A DNA stretch of 64,000 bases, taken from positions 202,690 through 266,689 of the forward strand of contig NZ_FOMI01000002.1 of the NCBI RefSeq assembly GCF_900112595.1. Reading direction: 5' to 3'. A program made the translations under genes and the position numbers. Within the stretch, counting starts at the first letter, position 1. Each line of letters opens with the position of its first letter. Origin of the DNA: Algibacter pectinivorans. GTDB lineage: Bacteria > Bacteroidota > Bacteroidia > Flavobacteriales > Flavobacteriaceae. Under the pieces are notes generated by a model. The model did no database searches, was not told the DNA's origin, and saw only the letters and a list, made by a program, of their open reading frames with translations. Below, one piece after another: positions 1 to 8,654 of this stretch.

Positions 1-648
1 GAAAAAGGTAATTATTATCACATCTTTAATCGAGGTGTAAATGGCGAAACCATTTTTAAAAGTGATGATAATAAAATTTATTTTTTAAATCTCGTTCAAA
101 AACACTTAGACCATAAAGCAGCTATTTTAGCCTACTGCTTAATGGATAATCATTTTCATTTCTTATTAGAAATTATTTCCGAAACTAAGGTAGCACATCA
201 ATCTATTTCGAACCTGTTCAACGCCTATGCAAAAGCTTTTAATAAACAACAAAATAGAACAGGAAGTTTGTTCGAAAAACATTTCCGAAGAAAAAAAATA
301 GATACCGAAGCTTATTTAAAAAATGTTATTCTATACATTCATACAAATCCTCAGCTTCATAAAATTAGTAATAATTACAAAAACTACGAGTTTTCATCAT
401 TTCGCATTTACAATAATAACACCTTAAAAAATATAGTATCCATTGATAAATCTTATGTCATTCAACAGTTTAATGACTTAAATAATTTTATTTTTGCTCA
501 TAATGAATATTTATCGTTACCTGATAATAATTTAGGCACAGACCTACAAGGTTTTAAAAACCTCGCAGGTCAAGAAACTTTTACCAAAAACGAGAAGCAA
601 AACCAGCAAGATCTAAAAGACCTTGAAGGATTGAAAGGCAAACAATCA
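1..648 (+). CDS. REP-associated tyrosine transposase (RAYT/Y1), 5' truncated by window edge, open into hemF
   Basis: RAYTs are single-strand DNA transposases of the IS200-like Y1 class that act on palindromic REP sequences. The frame is open from base 1 and shows the family signatures YHIFNRGVNGE near the start, the metal-binding HUH-type motif in CLMDNHFHFLL (about codon 44 onward), and the catalytic-tyrosine helix AYLKNVILYIHTNP. After roughly codon 170 the family similarity fades into a polar linker that contains a palindrome (541-571). No stop codon follows: the frame runs straight into HemF at 649. It may therefore be a RAYT that lost its stop, a fusion, or a gene whose real end I cannot see. 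The N-terminus lies outside the window. Family assignment is confident; the 3' boundary is not. Confidence 0.8.
541..571. repeat. REP-like imperfect palindrome inside the RAYT-hemF linker
   Basis: Arms at 541-555 and 557-571 (GACCTACAAGGTTTT against AAAACCTCGCAGGTC) pair at 13 of 15 positions; the two non-Watson-Crick positions would be G-U or A-C type in RNA. It lies just after the RAYT core, where the REP partner of such transposases often sits. A fragment sharing CCTACAAGGTT occurs at 34914-34924 in another repeat-rich gap. That this is the substrate of the neighbouring transposase is inference. Confidence 0.55.
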
Positions 649-1551
649 ATGAAAGATAAATTCTACCAATACATACAAAACTTACAAGACAGCATAACCT
701 CAAAACTAGAAGCTATTGATGGCAAAGCTAAATTTCAAGAAGACATTTGGAAACGACCAGAAGGTGGTGGCGGCCGCACGCGTGTTATTGAAAACGGTAA
801 TGTTTTTGAAAAAGGAGGCGTTAACATTTCTGGTGTTCATGGTAAATTACCAGACAGCATGCAAAAATATTTTGGCGTAGAAGATGCCGATTTTTTTGCC
901 TGCGGATTAAGTTTGGTTTTGCATCCTAAAAACCCAATGGTGCCAACCGTACATGCCAATTGGCGTTATTTTGAAATGTATGATAAAACAGGAAACATTG
1001 TAGACCAATGGTTTGGCGGTGGACAAGATTTAACGCCATATTACTTGTTTGAAGACGATGCTAAACACTTTCACCAAACCTGTAAAACAGCTTGCGATAA
1101 GCATAATCCAGAATTCTACCCAAAATACAAAGCACGTTGCGACGAATATTTTTATAATGCACACCGAAATGAAGGCCGAGGTTTAGGCGGTTTATTTTTC
1201 GATTATTGTAAAGCTACCGATGATATGAGTATGCAAAACTGGTACAATTTTGTAACCGAAGTTGGTAATAGTTTCCTAGAAGCTTATGTTCCTATTGTTG
1301 AAAAACGCAAAGATTTACCATATACAGATGCCCAACGCAATTGGCAAGAAATTCGTCGCGGACGCTATGTAGAGTTTAATTTAGTACACGATAAAGGCAC
1401 GCTTTTTGGCTTAAAAACTAACGGACGTATAGAAAGTATTTTAATGAGTTTACCACCGCATGTACAATGGGTTTACGACCACCATCCGGAAGCTGGGAGC
1501 GAAGAAGAAAAACTTATTAAAGTATTACAAAATCCCATAAACTGGGTTTAA
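649..1551 (+). CDS. hemF: oxygen-dependent coproporphyrinogen III oxidase HemF
   Basis: HemF converts coproporphyrinogen III to protoporphyrinogen IX with O2 in haem synthesis. The 300-residue product has the full family length and the expected blocks: a glycine-rich PEGGGGRTRVIENG early, VNISGVHG, the substrate-site stretch HANWRYFEM, WFGGGQDLTPYY, then RNEGRGLGGLFFDY and RRGRYVEFNLVHDKGT near the C-terminus. I place the start at 649 because MKDKFYQYIQNLQDSI aligns with the N-terminus of known HemF proteins, although the same frame is open upstream through a RAYT. hemB, another haem gene, lies 3 kb downstream. A YchJ-like gene follows after 10 bases and is probably cotranscribed. Confidence 0.95.
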   Translation: MKDKFYQYIQNLQDSITSKLEAIDGKAKFQEDIWKRPEGGGGRTRVIENGNVFEKGGVNISGVHGKLPDSMQKYFGVEDADFFACGLSLVLHPKNPMVPTVHANWRYFEMYDKTGNIVDQWFGGGQDLTPYYLFEDDAKHFHQTCKTACDKHNPEFYPKYKARCDEYFYNAHRNEGRGLGGLFFDYCKATDDMSMQNWYNFVTEVGNSFLEAYVPIVEKRKDLPYTDAQRNWQEIRRGRYVEFNLVHDKGTLFGLKTNGRIESILMSLPPHVQWVYDHHPEAGSEEEKLIKVLQNPINWV

Positions 1552-1561
1552 AAACATTATT

Positions 1562-1948
1562 ATGGACTGTTACTGCGGAAGTTTAAAAACCTACTCGAAT
1601 TGCTGCCAAAAGGCTCATATAAACATAACTGATGCCAAAACCGCAGAGCAACTTATGCGCTCTAGATATGCGGCTTTTGTTAAAGCCGATGGCGATTATT
1701 TAATGGCAAGTCATCATGCTTCTACCCGACCAATAAAAGAAAAAGCGTCGATTGTAAAATGGGCAAAATATGTAGAATGGATAAAGCTAGAAGTTCTAGA
1801 AACAACAAAAGGCACCGAAACCGATACCCAAGGTACCGTAACCTTTCAAGCGTATTTTTATGAGAAAGGCAAAGTGGAAATCATTTACGAAAAATCGGCT
1901 TTTGTAAAAGAAAACAATACTTGGTTTTATTTAGGTTTGAGTAAATAA
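1562..1948 (+). CDS. YchJ/UPF0225 family protein with SEC-C motif
   Basis: A 128-residue protein beginning with a SEC-C type zinc-binding motif (MDCYCGSLKTYSNCC, pattern CxC...CC), followed by a small alpha/beta domain of the NTF2-like kind typical of UPF0225/YchJ proteins (MRSRYAAFVKADGDYLMASH). No biochemical role is established that I know of. Start ATG lies 10 bases after the hemF stop, suggesting one transcript. Its stop directly abuts the convergent helicase stop, so the two genes meet tail to tail with no spacer and no obvious terminator between them. Confidence 0.85.
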   Translation: MDCYCGSLKTYSNCCQKAHINITDAKTAEQLMRSRYAAFVKADGDYLMASHHASTRPIKEKASIVKWAKYVEWIKLEVLETTKGTETDTQGTVTFQAYFYEKGKVEIIYEKSAFVKENNTWFYLGLSK

Positions 1949-4585
1949 CTACTTCCAAACAATCACCTCTTTAGACACCTCTTTAAACGCATTATAAGCA
2001 TGAAATAATCGTGCCTTTAAAAGAAGTTTTCGGCCATCAACTTGTCGTGTAAACACCATTTTATTTCTACCCAAAAATTTTGTCCAATGCTTCTTAAAAA
2101 CGAGTGCATTTTCCTTCTTGTTGCCAAAAATTTCAGGAACAGGATAAAAATTTTCAACATTAAGTCGTTTTCTAAAAAAACTGGTCTTTATAATTAAATA
2201 TCGAGGCGAATCTACAGGAGCTAACATTTCGGTTAATGCACTAGAAAACAAAGCACTCTCATAATTATTAGCTCCAACTAGCATACATACCACATCTCCT
2301 TTATCTAAGCGTGCTGAAACAACTTCAATATTTTGAATATTAGTATTTAAAAGCTTCAACTCATACATGGTATTAAGTATGGCTAAACCTATTTTTTTAA
2401 TCTTTTTATGCAAGTATCCATAACGTAAATACAACGACACCGCTTTGTATAATTTTAAACCAAAACGAAAAACAAAAGCCCCCATAAACGCATAAATAAA
2501 ATACGTTAACCCGCGACTAATTATAAGTTGCAGACCTTCTAGAATAAACTCAAAATAAAACCACAATATGGTTAGCGATAATTCGGCAACAAAAAACCGT
2601 ACAACATCAAAAAAGTAAATTTGCTTTTGGGCTTCATAAGGTTTCTCATCTAGATAAAGCCATTTAACTTGTTTAGTTAATTTTGTACCGCTCCCAATGG
2701 AGCTTGCCCATTGCTTTGTTATTAATGGTCTTTGTCGAGATTTCTGTAAAGTTTCAGCATTTAGACTATCAATAGCTTCTACCGTTAGGTTTTCAGGTAA
2801 ATTAAGACGATCAAAACCATTAGATATATAAGGAATTGAGGTGTATGTAATACCAACAAAGGCCTCAAAACGTCGTTTTAATATATCAACTTCTCGTCCG
2901 CCATCTGTTACCGTAGGGTCTACACAAGCTAAATGCCAAATGTTTCCTGTTTTATTAGGTTTGCTAGCATCTTTTCTAATCGCTCTACCTCGCATTTGGT
3001 TTGATGACACAAAAGACCCCACAAAAGAAGCTAAAATTAAACTGTTAATTGAAGGTGCATCCCAACCTTCGCCTAACAACGATTTTGTTCCTATTAAAAC
3101 TTTTATTGTACCATTCTCAAAAAGCTGCGTAAGTATTTCGACTATCGATTTTTCGGGTTTACCTTTAGTCGTTACTTCCAAAAATTCGTGATCACTAACT
3201 AGAGTAGAAAACGAAAAATTATCCATATTCCCTATCGCTTCAAAAGCCTTTAAAATAGAAGTGTGAATTATAACCAAACTACCCGTTAAAACAGCTAATT
3301 CGTTGTTATGAGAACAATATGTTTTTACATATTTAAAAATAGGTAAAACACCAATTTTATTAATGGTTTCAATAGCTTGTTTAGAGGTGTTTAAAAACTC
3401 TTTCCGTATATAATCGGTTAAAATGACACAACTTAAATTTTCTCCCAAAGATTCCCTTTCGGACGCCACAATTTTTACAATACTTTTAAGCTTGCTTGGG
3501 CTATACGCCAAAGATTTATAAAGCAATTGCTCGCCAACAAAATTCACTTGGTTACGCTCTAAAACATTAAGTCTTCTTAGTTTTTTTTCGAGCGTTACAA
3601 GATAATCTTCGTGAGTTATCAAAGTTTCTCTATCTGTTACTAAAAGGTTTTGAAGCAGAATTTCCAACCATTCTAAATTGAGTTTTGGAAACCGAATGGT
3701 TTCATTTTTATTAAAACCCAGAATTTCTAAGGTTTCTGCTTCTATGTAAACTCCACAGGCATTCAAAAAAATTAAAATGGATGAGAAGTAGGTTGTATTT
3801 GTGTAAATTTCATCTAAATGAATCTTTGGATTCTTATAAAACCTATGATTTTTAAGAAGCGCTATAAACGATTCATCATGCAATACATCGTCTTGAAATT
3901 TCGAGATTTTTTGTCGGTAGTCAACAATGAAATTAATTTCTAAATCGTTGGGTTTCGAAAAATACACAAAATCTTGATGCGGACATAAATCGTTTTCTTT
4001 TACCAAATCGGGTACCGCAATTTCATCGTCTACCTCGCCACACAATGTAAAGTATTTGGCAAGCTCACTTCGGCTACTATCGTAAGGCGGTGTTGCAGTT
4101 AGTGCCACTACAAAAAACGAATTACGGTTTTTTAAAGCCATCAAACATTTCCACCAAGCACTTTTTAAATGGTGTGCTTCATCTAAAACTACGGTTTCAA
4201 TATTATGGGTTTCGAAAAATTTAAAATAATCTTCTTCATCTTCAAAAGACTTATAAAGCGCATGAAGTGATTGGTAGGTTGAAAATGTAATAGCACTAGG
4301 CGATTTTATGTTAAAGGAACAAGCGTCGAAACCATTGTTTTTAGTAAAAAACTCCTGCAACCTGTTTTCCCACTGATTTCGTATAGTTAGCGTAGGTGCT
4401 AATATCAATGTCTTTTTGCCTAATCGCCTTAAAATTTCGATTCCTAAAATGGTTTTTCCCGATCCTGGAGGCGCAATAACATGAAAATGGTGGTCTAAAA
4501 CATGACTATCAAAATTTTTTAATAGGGTTTCCTGATAACTTCGCCAAGGGAACTTAAATTCTAAAACACTTAGGGATTCTAGCAA
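1949..4585 (-). CDS. superfamily II DEAD/DEAH helicase with C-terminal membrane segments
   Basis: An 878-residue SF2 ATPase. Seen: Walker A PPGSGKT (about 39-45), DEAH box VLDEAHHL (133-140), motif III ALTATPP (161-167), and the second RecA lobe with GEGWDAPSINSLIL and QMRGRAIRKD (motifs V and VI). Roughly residues 650-720 hold two long hydrophobic stretches (VAELSLTILWFYFEFIL and TYFIYAFMGAFVFRFGL), which would anchor the enzyme in a membrane; this is unusual for SF2 helicases. The last 150 residues are unrecognised. The start is TTG; no ATG is available nearby. It is convergent with YchJ and divergent from hemB. Substrate unknown. Confidence 0.8.
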   Translation of the reverse strand: MLESLSVLEFKFPWRSYQETLLKNFDSHVLDHHFHVIAPPGSGKTILGIEILRRLGKKTLILAPTLTIRNQWENRLQEFFTKNNGFDACSFNIKSPSAITFSTYQSLHALYKSFEDEEDYFKFFETHNIETVVLDEAHHLKSAWWKCLMALKNRNSFFVVALTATPPYDSSRSELAKYFTLCGEVDDEIAVPDLVKENDLCPHQDFVYFSKPNDLEINFIVDYRQKISKFQDDVLHDESFIALLKNHRFYKNPKIHLDEIYTNTTYFSSILIFLNACGVYIEAETLEILGFNKNETIRFPKLNLEWLEILLQNLLVTDRETLITHEDYLVTLEKKLRRLNVLERNQVNFVGEQLLYKSLAYSPSKLKSIVKIVASERESLGENLSCVILTDYIRKEFLNTSKQAIETINKIGVLPIFKYVKTYCSHNNELAVLTGSLVIIHTSILKAFEAIGNMDNFSFSTLVSDHEFLEVTTKGKPEKSIVEILTQLFENGTIKVLIGTKSLLGEGWDAPSINSLILASFVGSFVSSNQMRGRAIRKDASKPNKTGNIWHLACVDPTVTDGGREVDILKRRFEAFVGITYTSIPYISNGFDRLNLPENLTVEAIDSLNAETLQKSRQRPLITKQWASSIGSGTKLTKQVKWLYLDEKPYEAQKQIYFFDVVRFFVAELSLTILWFYFEFILEGLQLIISRGLTYFIYAFMGAFVFRFGLKLYKAVSLYLRYGYLHKKIKKIGLAILNTMYELKLLNTNIQNIEVVSARLDKGDVVCMLVGANNYESALFSSALTEMLAPVDSPRYLIIKTSFFRKRLNVENFYPVPEIFGNKKENALVFKKHWTKFLGRNKMVFTRQVDGRKLLLKARLFHAYNAFKEVSKEVIVWK

Positions 4586-4660
4586 TACAAAATGAGTTTT
4601 AATGATTAACTTTGTATTTGATAAAAGTAAACATTATCAGAACAATTTTACATTAAAACT

Positions 4661-5650
4661 ATGTTTCCATTACGAAGAAATAGAAGATTAAGAACCAACG
4701 CAGCCATTCGCGCTTTAGTTCGTGAAACCGTTATAACACCAAACGATTTTTTAGTGCCGCTTTTTGTGGTTGAAGGCAAAGGCATAAAAGATGAAATCCC
4801 ATCGATGCCAAATTACTTTCGCTATAGTTTAGATTTGCTTGAAGGCGAAGTTAAAGAACTTTGGAGTTTGGGTTTAAAATCGGTGTTACTTTTTGTAAAA
4901 GTGCCAGATAATTTAAAAGACAACCAAGGTAAAGAAGCCTTAAACCCTAACGGATTAATGCAACGCGCTATTAAAACCGTTAAAAATGTGTGCCCAGACA
5001 TGTTGGTAATGACCGATATAGCTTTAGATCCATATTCGGCTTACGGACACGATGGTATTATTGAAAACGGACAAATTATAAACGATGAAACCGCTGAGTT
5101 TTTAGCAGAAATGAGTGTTTCTCATGCGACCGCTGGAGCCGATTTTGTGGCACCAAGCGATATGATGGATGGTCGTATTCTTAGCATTCGCGAAGCTCTA
5201 GAAGATGAAGGTTTTATTAATACCGGCATTATGAGTTATTCTGCAAAATACGCATCGGCTTTTTACGGACCATTTCGCGATGCTTTAGACTCTGCTCCTG
5301 TTGATTTAGTAGATATTCCGAAGGATAAAAAAACCTACCAAATGGATTTTGGTAACCGTTTTGAAGCGATTAAAGAAACCGAAATGGATATTGACGAAGG
5401 TGCCGATATTGTTATGGTAAAACCAGGTCTTTCTTATTTGGATATTTTAAGAGACATTAAAAACGAGGTCGATGTTCCTGTGGCTGTATATCAAGTTTCT
5501 GGAGAATATGCCATGATAAAAGCAGCAGCCGAAAAAGGTTGGCTAAACCACAACCAAGTTATGATGGAAACCACTATGGCATTTAAACGTGCTGGTGCAG
5601 ATATTATAGCAAGCTACTTTGCTAAGGATGTTGTAAAATTATTATCGTAA
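4661..5650 (+). CDS. hemB: delta-aminolevulinic acid dehydratase (porphobilinogen synthase)
   Basis: HemB condenses two 5-aminolevulinate molecules to porphobilinogen, the second committed step of tetrapyrrole synthesis, in the cytosol. The 329-residue protein carries the active-site lysine regions SYSAKYASAFYGPFRDA and MVKPGLSYLDIL, plus VYQVSGEYAMI. In the metal-site segment TDIALDPYSAYGHDG the zinc-binding cysteines of animal and yeast enzymes are replaced by Ala/Asp, the pattern of the magnesium-type bacterial and plant class. It is followed 24 bases later by the CNNM gene. A TAACTTTG -7-like box lies at 4607-4614, but I see no good -33 partner. Confidence 0.95.
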   Translation: MFPLRRNRRLRTNAAIRALVRETVITPNDFLVPLFVVEGKGIKDEIPSMPNYFRYSLDLLEGEVKELWSLGLKSVLLFVKVPDNLKDNQGKEALNPNGLMQRAIKTVKNVCPDMLVMTDIALDPYSAYGHDGIIENGQIINDETAEFLAEMSVSHATAGADFVAPSDMMDGRILSIREALEDEGFINTGIMSYSAKYASAFYGPFRDALDSAPVDLVDIPKDKKTYQMDFGNRFEAIKETEMDIDEGADIVMVKPGLSYLDILRDIKNEVDVPVAVYQVSGEYAMIKAAAEKGWLNHNQVMMETTMAFKRAGADIIASYFAKDVVKLLS

Positions 5651-5674
5651 ATTAGCCATTAACAAAATAAACCT

Positions 5675-6760
5675 ATGAGCGCATTACTTTTTTGGGCAAC
5701 CATTTCTATTTTCTTTTCTTTTTTATGTTCCATCCTCGAAGCTGTTTTATTAAGCGTTACTCCAACCTTTATAAACGTTAAAAAACAAGAAGGAAAGGAC
5801 TATGCTCTAACTTTAGAGTCCTTAAAAAAAGATGTAGACAAACCGCTAATAGCCATACTTACGCTAAACACTATTGCACATACTTTAGGTGCAATGATGG
5901 TTGGTATTGAAGCCGAAAGCTTACCTTATAAAATTGAACTTTGGGGTATAAATACTGTAGGTGTAGTATCGGCAATCATGACATTTTTAATATTAGTAGC
6001 CTCAGAGATTGTACCAAAAACCATTGGCGCAACCTACTGGAAACAATTAGCAAACTTCACCTCTAAAGCGCTTACAGTATTGATTTTTCCTTTAAAATGG
6101 ACAGGAATTTTATGGCTATTGCAATTAACTACAAAATTAATTGGCGGTAAAGGTCATGGTAGCGTTTTAAGTAGAGAAGGGTTTATGGTAATGACCGATA
6201 TGGCTCATGAAGAAGGTGTTTTTCAAGAAAACGAAAGTAAAATCATTAAAAACCTTTTAACCTTTAAAGAAATATTTTCGAAAAATATCATGACACCAAG
6301 AACCGTTATGAAAACCGAAAACGAATCGACTACAGTTGAAGATTTTTTTAATAGAAACTTAAACCTTCGCTTTTCTAGAATTCCAGTATTTTCTGAAACC
6401 GAAGACAACATAAAAGGCCTAGTTTTAAAAGACGAAATTTTTAAAGAAATGGCTTTAGGTAATGGTAATAAAAAATTAGCAGACCTTAAAAGAGATATTA
6501 TTATTGTAAATCGTGATTTAGCCATCCCTACACTTTTTGAAAAACTTGTAGAAAGCAGAAACCACATGGCCCTGGTAGTCGATGAATATGGGTCGGTAAG
6601 TGGTTTAGTAACCATGGAAGATGTTATTGAAACGCTTTTAGGATTAGAGATTATGGATGAGAGCGATAATGTTTCAGACCTACAACATTTAGCAAGAAAA
6701 AGCTGGGAAGCACGTGCTAAAAAACTAGGTATTATTGAAGAAGATAAAGCTTCAGAGTAA
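5675..6760 (+). CDS. CNNM/HlyC-CorC family transporter-like protein (DUF21 plus CBS pair)
   Basis: A 361-residue inner-membrane protein. The first ~150 residues form a DUF21 domain with an N-terminal helix (ALLFWATISIFFSFLCSILEA) and further hydrophobic segments. About residues 190-320 form a CBS pair (ILTMTP-like region around KNIMTPRTVMKTENES, then RIPVFSETEDNIKGLV and VVDEYGSVSGLVTMEDVIE). Relatives are linked to Mg/Co homeostasis. The usual C-terminal CorC/HlyC domain is absent; the protein ends about 40 residues after the CBS pair, making this a short variant. It is likely cotranscribed with hemB and perhaps ogt. Confidence 0.85.
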   Translation: MSALLFWATISIFFSFLCSILEAVLLSVTPTFINVKKQEGKDYALTLESLKKDVDKPLIAILTLNTIAHTLGAMMVGIEAESLPYKIELWGINTVGVVSAIMTFLILVASEIVPKTIGATYWKQLANFTSKALTVLIFPLKWTGILWLLQLTTKLIGGKGHGSVLSREGFMVMTDMAHEEGVFQENESKIIKNLLTFKEIFSKNIMTPRTVMKTENESTTVEDFFNRNLNLRFSRIPVFSETEDNIKGLVLKDEIFKEMALGNGNKKLADLKRDIIIVNRDLAIPTLFEKLVESRNHMALVVDEYGSVSGLVTMEDVIETLLGLEIMDESDNVSDLQHLARKSWEARAKKLGIIEEDKASE

Positions 6761-6824
6761 TGTAATATTCATATTTAAACCAACATGAATGTTGCAATTA
6801 ACCATTTAAAATAAAACAATTCAG

Positions 6825-7298
6825 ATGGAAAGCTGCATCATTAAATCACCTTTAGGATTCACTAAAATAATTGGTGATGTTGATGGCATTTCATCTGTTA
6901 CCGTGCTCAATTCCGAAGAAAAAATTACAGATATTATTCCCGTAGAATTAGAGGATTGTGCAATTCAGCTCCAAGAATATTTTACGGGCCAGCGCAAACA
7001 ATTCAACCTTAAATTAAATGCTAGCGGCACAGATTTCCAAAAACGCGTTTGGAGCACTCTAGAGCAAATTCCCTACGGAAAAACAACCTCTTATTTAGAA
7101 TTATCAAAACAATTGGGCGATGTTAAAGCTATTCGCGCTGTGGCCAATGCTAATGGTAAAAATCCATTATGGATTATCGTGCCGTGTCATCGTGTAATAG
7201 GCAGCAACGGCTCACTTACAGGTTATGCAGGCGGTTTGCACCGTAAAAAATGGTTGCTAGAACACGAAAGTCCCTATAAACAACAAAGTTTGTTTTAA
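6825..7298 (+). CDS. ogt: methylated-DNA--protein-cysteine S-methyltransferase
   Basis: A suicide repair enzyme that takes the methyl group from O6-methylguanine onto its own cysteine. The 157-residue protein has the DNA-binding helix region RVWSTLEQIPYGKTTSY and the active-site motif VPCHRVIG with Cys121, followed by GYAGGLHRKKWLLEHE. The N-terminal domain is short and lacks Ada-type regulatory parts, so this is the stand-alone Ogt/MGMT form. It lies 64 bases after the CNNM gene. A dispersed repeat begins 3 bases past its stop. Confidence 0.93.
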   Translation: MESCIIKSPLGFTKIIGDVDGISSVTVLNSEEKITDIIPVELEDCAIQLQEYFTGQRKQFNLKLNASGTDFQKRVWSTLEQIPYGKTTSYLELSKQLGDVKAIRAVANANGKNPLWIIVPCHRVIGSNGSLTGYAGGLHRKKWLLEHESPYKQQSLF

Positions 7299-7301
7299 GT
7301 T

Positions 7302-7392
7302 TTGGGCGTTACCACAAGGGTCGCGCTATACGTTACTAGTTTTGGCTCAAAGCGGCCGCTCGCCAAAAGCTAACCACTACTATCGCTAACGC
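7302..7392 (+). repeat. dispersed TTGGGCG...CTAACGC repeat, copy A
   Basis: The element starts TTGGGCGTTACCACAAGGG and ends ATCGCTAACGC. Its middle holds an inverted repeat (GTTTTGGC / GCCAAAAGC) around the palindrome GCGGCCGC. Two relatives with the same ends lie at 19648-19736 and 34931-35007, all in the same orientation. It is non-coding and sits between ogt and the next promoter region. Confidence 0.75.
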
Positions 7393-7483
7393 ACCTATTT
7401 GCCAACATCAAGTTTTACCAAAAAAACAAAGTATACTTTTTAAAGATTCCCTATATTTAGTACATTAAAAACGTTTTAAAAAC

Positions 7484-8629
7484 ATGAAATTTATAAAAAA
7501 GCTATTTAAGTGGCTTATGGCTCTATTGGCCATTATCATAATTGCATTATACATTTTCGATTACGAATATATCCTTAGAGGTGTAAAAGTTGTCTATTTT
7601 ACAGGACATAAAACGGCCTTTATAGATGACTATCCGTACTTTGAAAACGACACCATAAAAAAAGGCGACACGGTAGATGAATGGCCAATACATAAAAACT
7701 ATAACAGCGTACAACCAACCGAAAAACTGAGTACAGTAAATAAAGATTGGGGAACCATAGCTTATGTAATTATTAAAAACGATAGTATTTGGTTCGAAAC
7801 ATATTACGATGGTTTTAATGCCGCATCAAAAACCAATTCGTTTTCAATGGCAAAAAGTATAACCTCTGCCCTTTTAGGAAAAGCCATTATGGATGGTTAT
7901 ATAAAAAACCTAGACCAGCCACTTAGCGATTTTTATCCGCAATATAATTACGCCAAAACCACCGTTGGCGATCTATCATCCATGGCCTCTGGTCTGGATT
8001 GGGTAGAGCATTACACGAGTCCGTTTTCGGTTACCGCAAGGGCCAATTACGATGACGATTTAGCCGAAACCATTTTAAACCAGAAAGTAGTAAAAACACC
8101 AGGAGAATCTTTTGAATATTTAAGCGGAAGCACACAACTTTTAGGTATGGTATTAAAAAAAGCAACTGGTAAAACGCTATCCAATTACCTATCCGAAAGT
8201 TTTTGGAAACCTATGGGAGCCGCAAACGATGCGTATTGGCAGGTAGACGATGAAGATAACCAATTAGCAAAAGCCTTTTGCTGTATAGCAAGTAACGCAA
8301 GAGATTTTGCACGCTTTGGAAAATTATATAAGGACAATGGAAAATGGAATGGTAAACAGCTTTTAGATTCCGCTTTTGTTAAAAAAAGTATTACACCGCG
8401 CTTTAAAGAAAGTCCAGAATATGGCTATGGCTGGTGGTTAAAAAATGTTGGAGACAAACATTTTTTTATGATGCGCGGGCATTTAGGACAATACGTCATT
8501 GTGGAGCCCGAAGACAATGTAATAATTGTGCGTTTAGGACATAAAAAATCGCCAGACCAAGGCATTGGTAAATTTACAAACGATATTACGGTGTATATTG
8601 AAGAAGCCTATAAAATGATGAATAAATAA
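7484..8629 (+). CDS. membrane-anchored serine hydrolase of the beta-lactamase (class C/PBP-like) fold
   Basis: A 381-residue protein with an uncleaved N-terminal anchor (residues ~10-26, LMALLAIIIIALYIF) placing the enzyme on the periplasmic side. The nucleophile motif SMAK (SxxK, in NSFSMAKSITSALLG) is clear; the second motif appears as YLSGS (YxS rather than YxN), and the third as GHLGQ near the C-terminus, as in many esterase/peptidase members. Substrate unknown; resistance should not be assumed. It follows a repeat-bearing gap and has TATATTTAG as a near-consensus -7 box upstream. The exonuclease gene follows after 25 bases. Confidence 0.85.
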   Translation: MKFIKKLFKWLMALLAIIIIALYIFDYEYILRGVKVVYFTGHKTAFIDDYPYFENDTIKKGDTVDEWPIHKNYNSVQPTEKLSTVNKDWGTIAYVIIKNDSIWFETYYDGFNAASKTNSFSMAKSITSALLGKAIMDGYIKNLDQPLSDFYPQYNYAKTTVGDLSSMASGLDWVEHYTSPFSVTARANYDDDLAETILNQKVVKTPGESFEYLSGSTQLLGMVLKKATGKTLSNYLSESFWKPMGAANDAYWQVDDEDNQLAKAFCCIASNARDFARFGKLYKDNGKWNGKQLLDSAFVKKSITPRFKESPEYGYGWWLKNVGDKHFFMMRGHLGQYVIVEPEDNVIIVRLGHKKSPDQGIGKFTNDITVYIEEAYKMMNK

Positions 8630-8654
8630 ATTATCGCTTTCGCGGAAATTAAAG

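Noticed and set aside
4607-4614. TAACTTTG as the hemB promoter
   Set aside because: No TTG at the proper distance upstream; kept only as a remark under hemB.
7484-8629. Beta-lactamase resistance gene
   Set aside because: Motifs fit the broad serine hydrolase family (SxxK, YxS), with an uncleaved anchor; nothing points to antibiotic hydrolysis.
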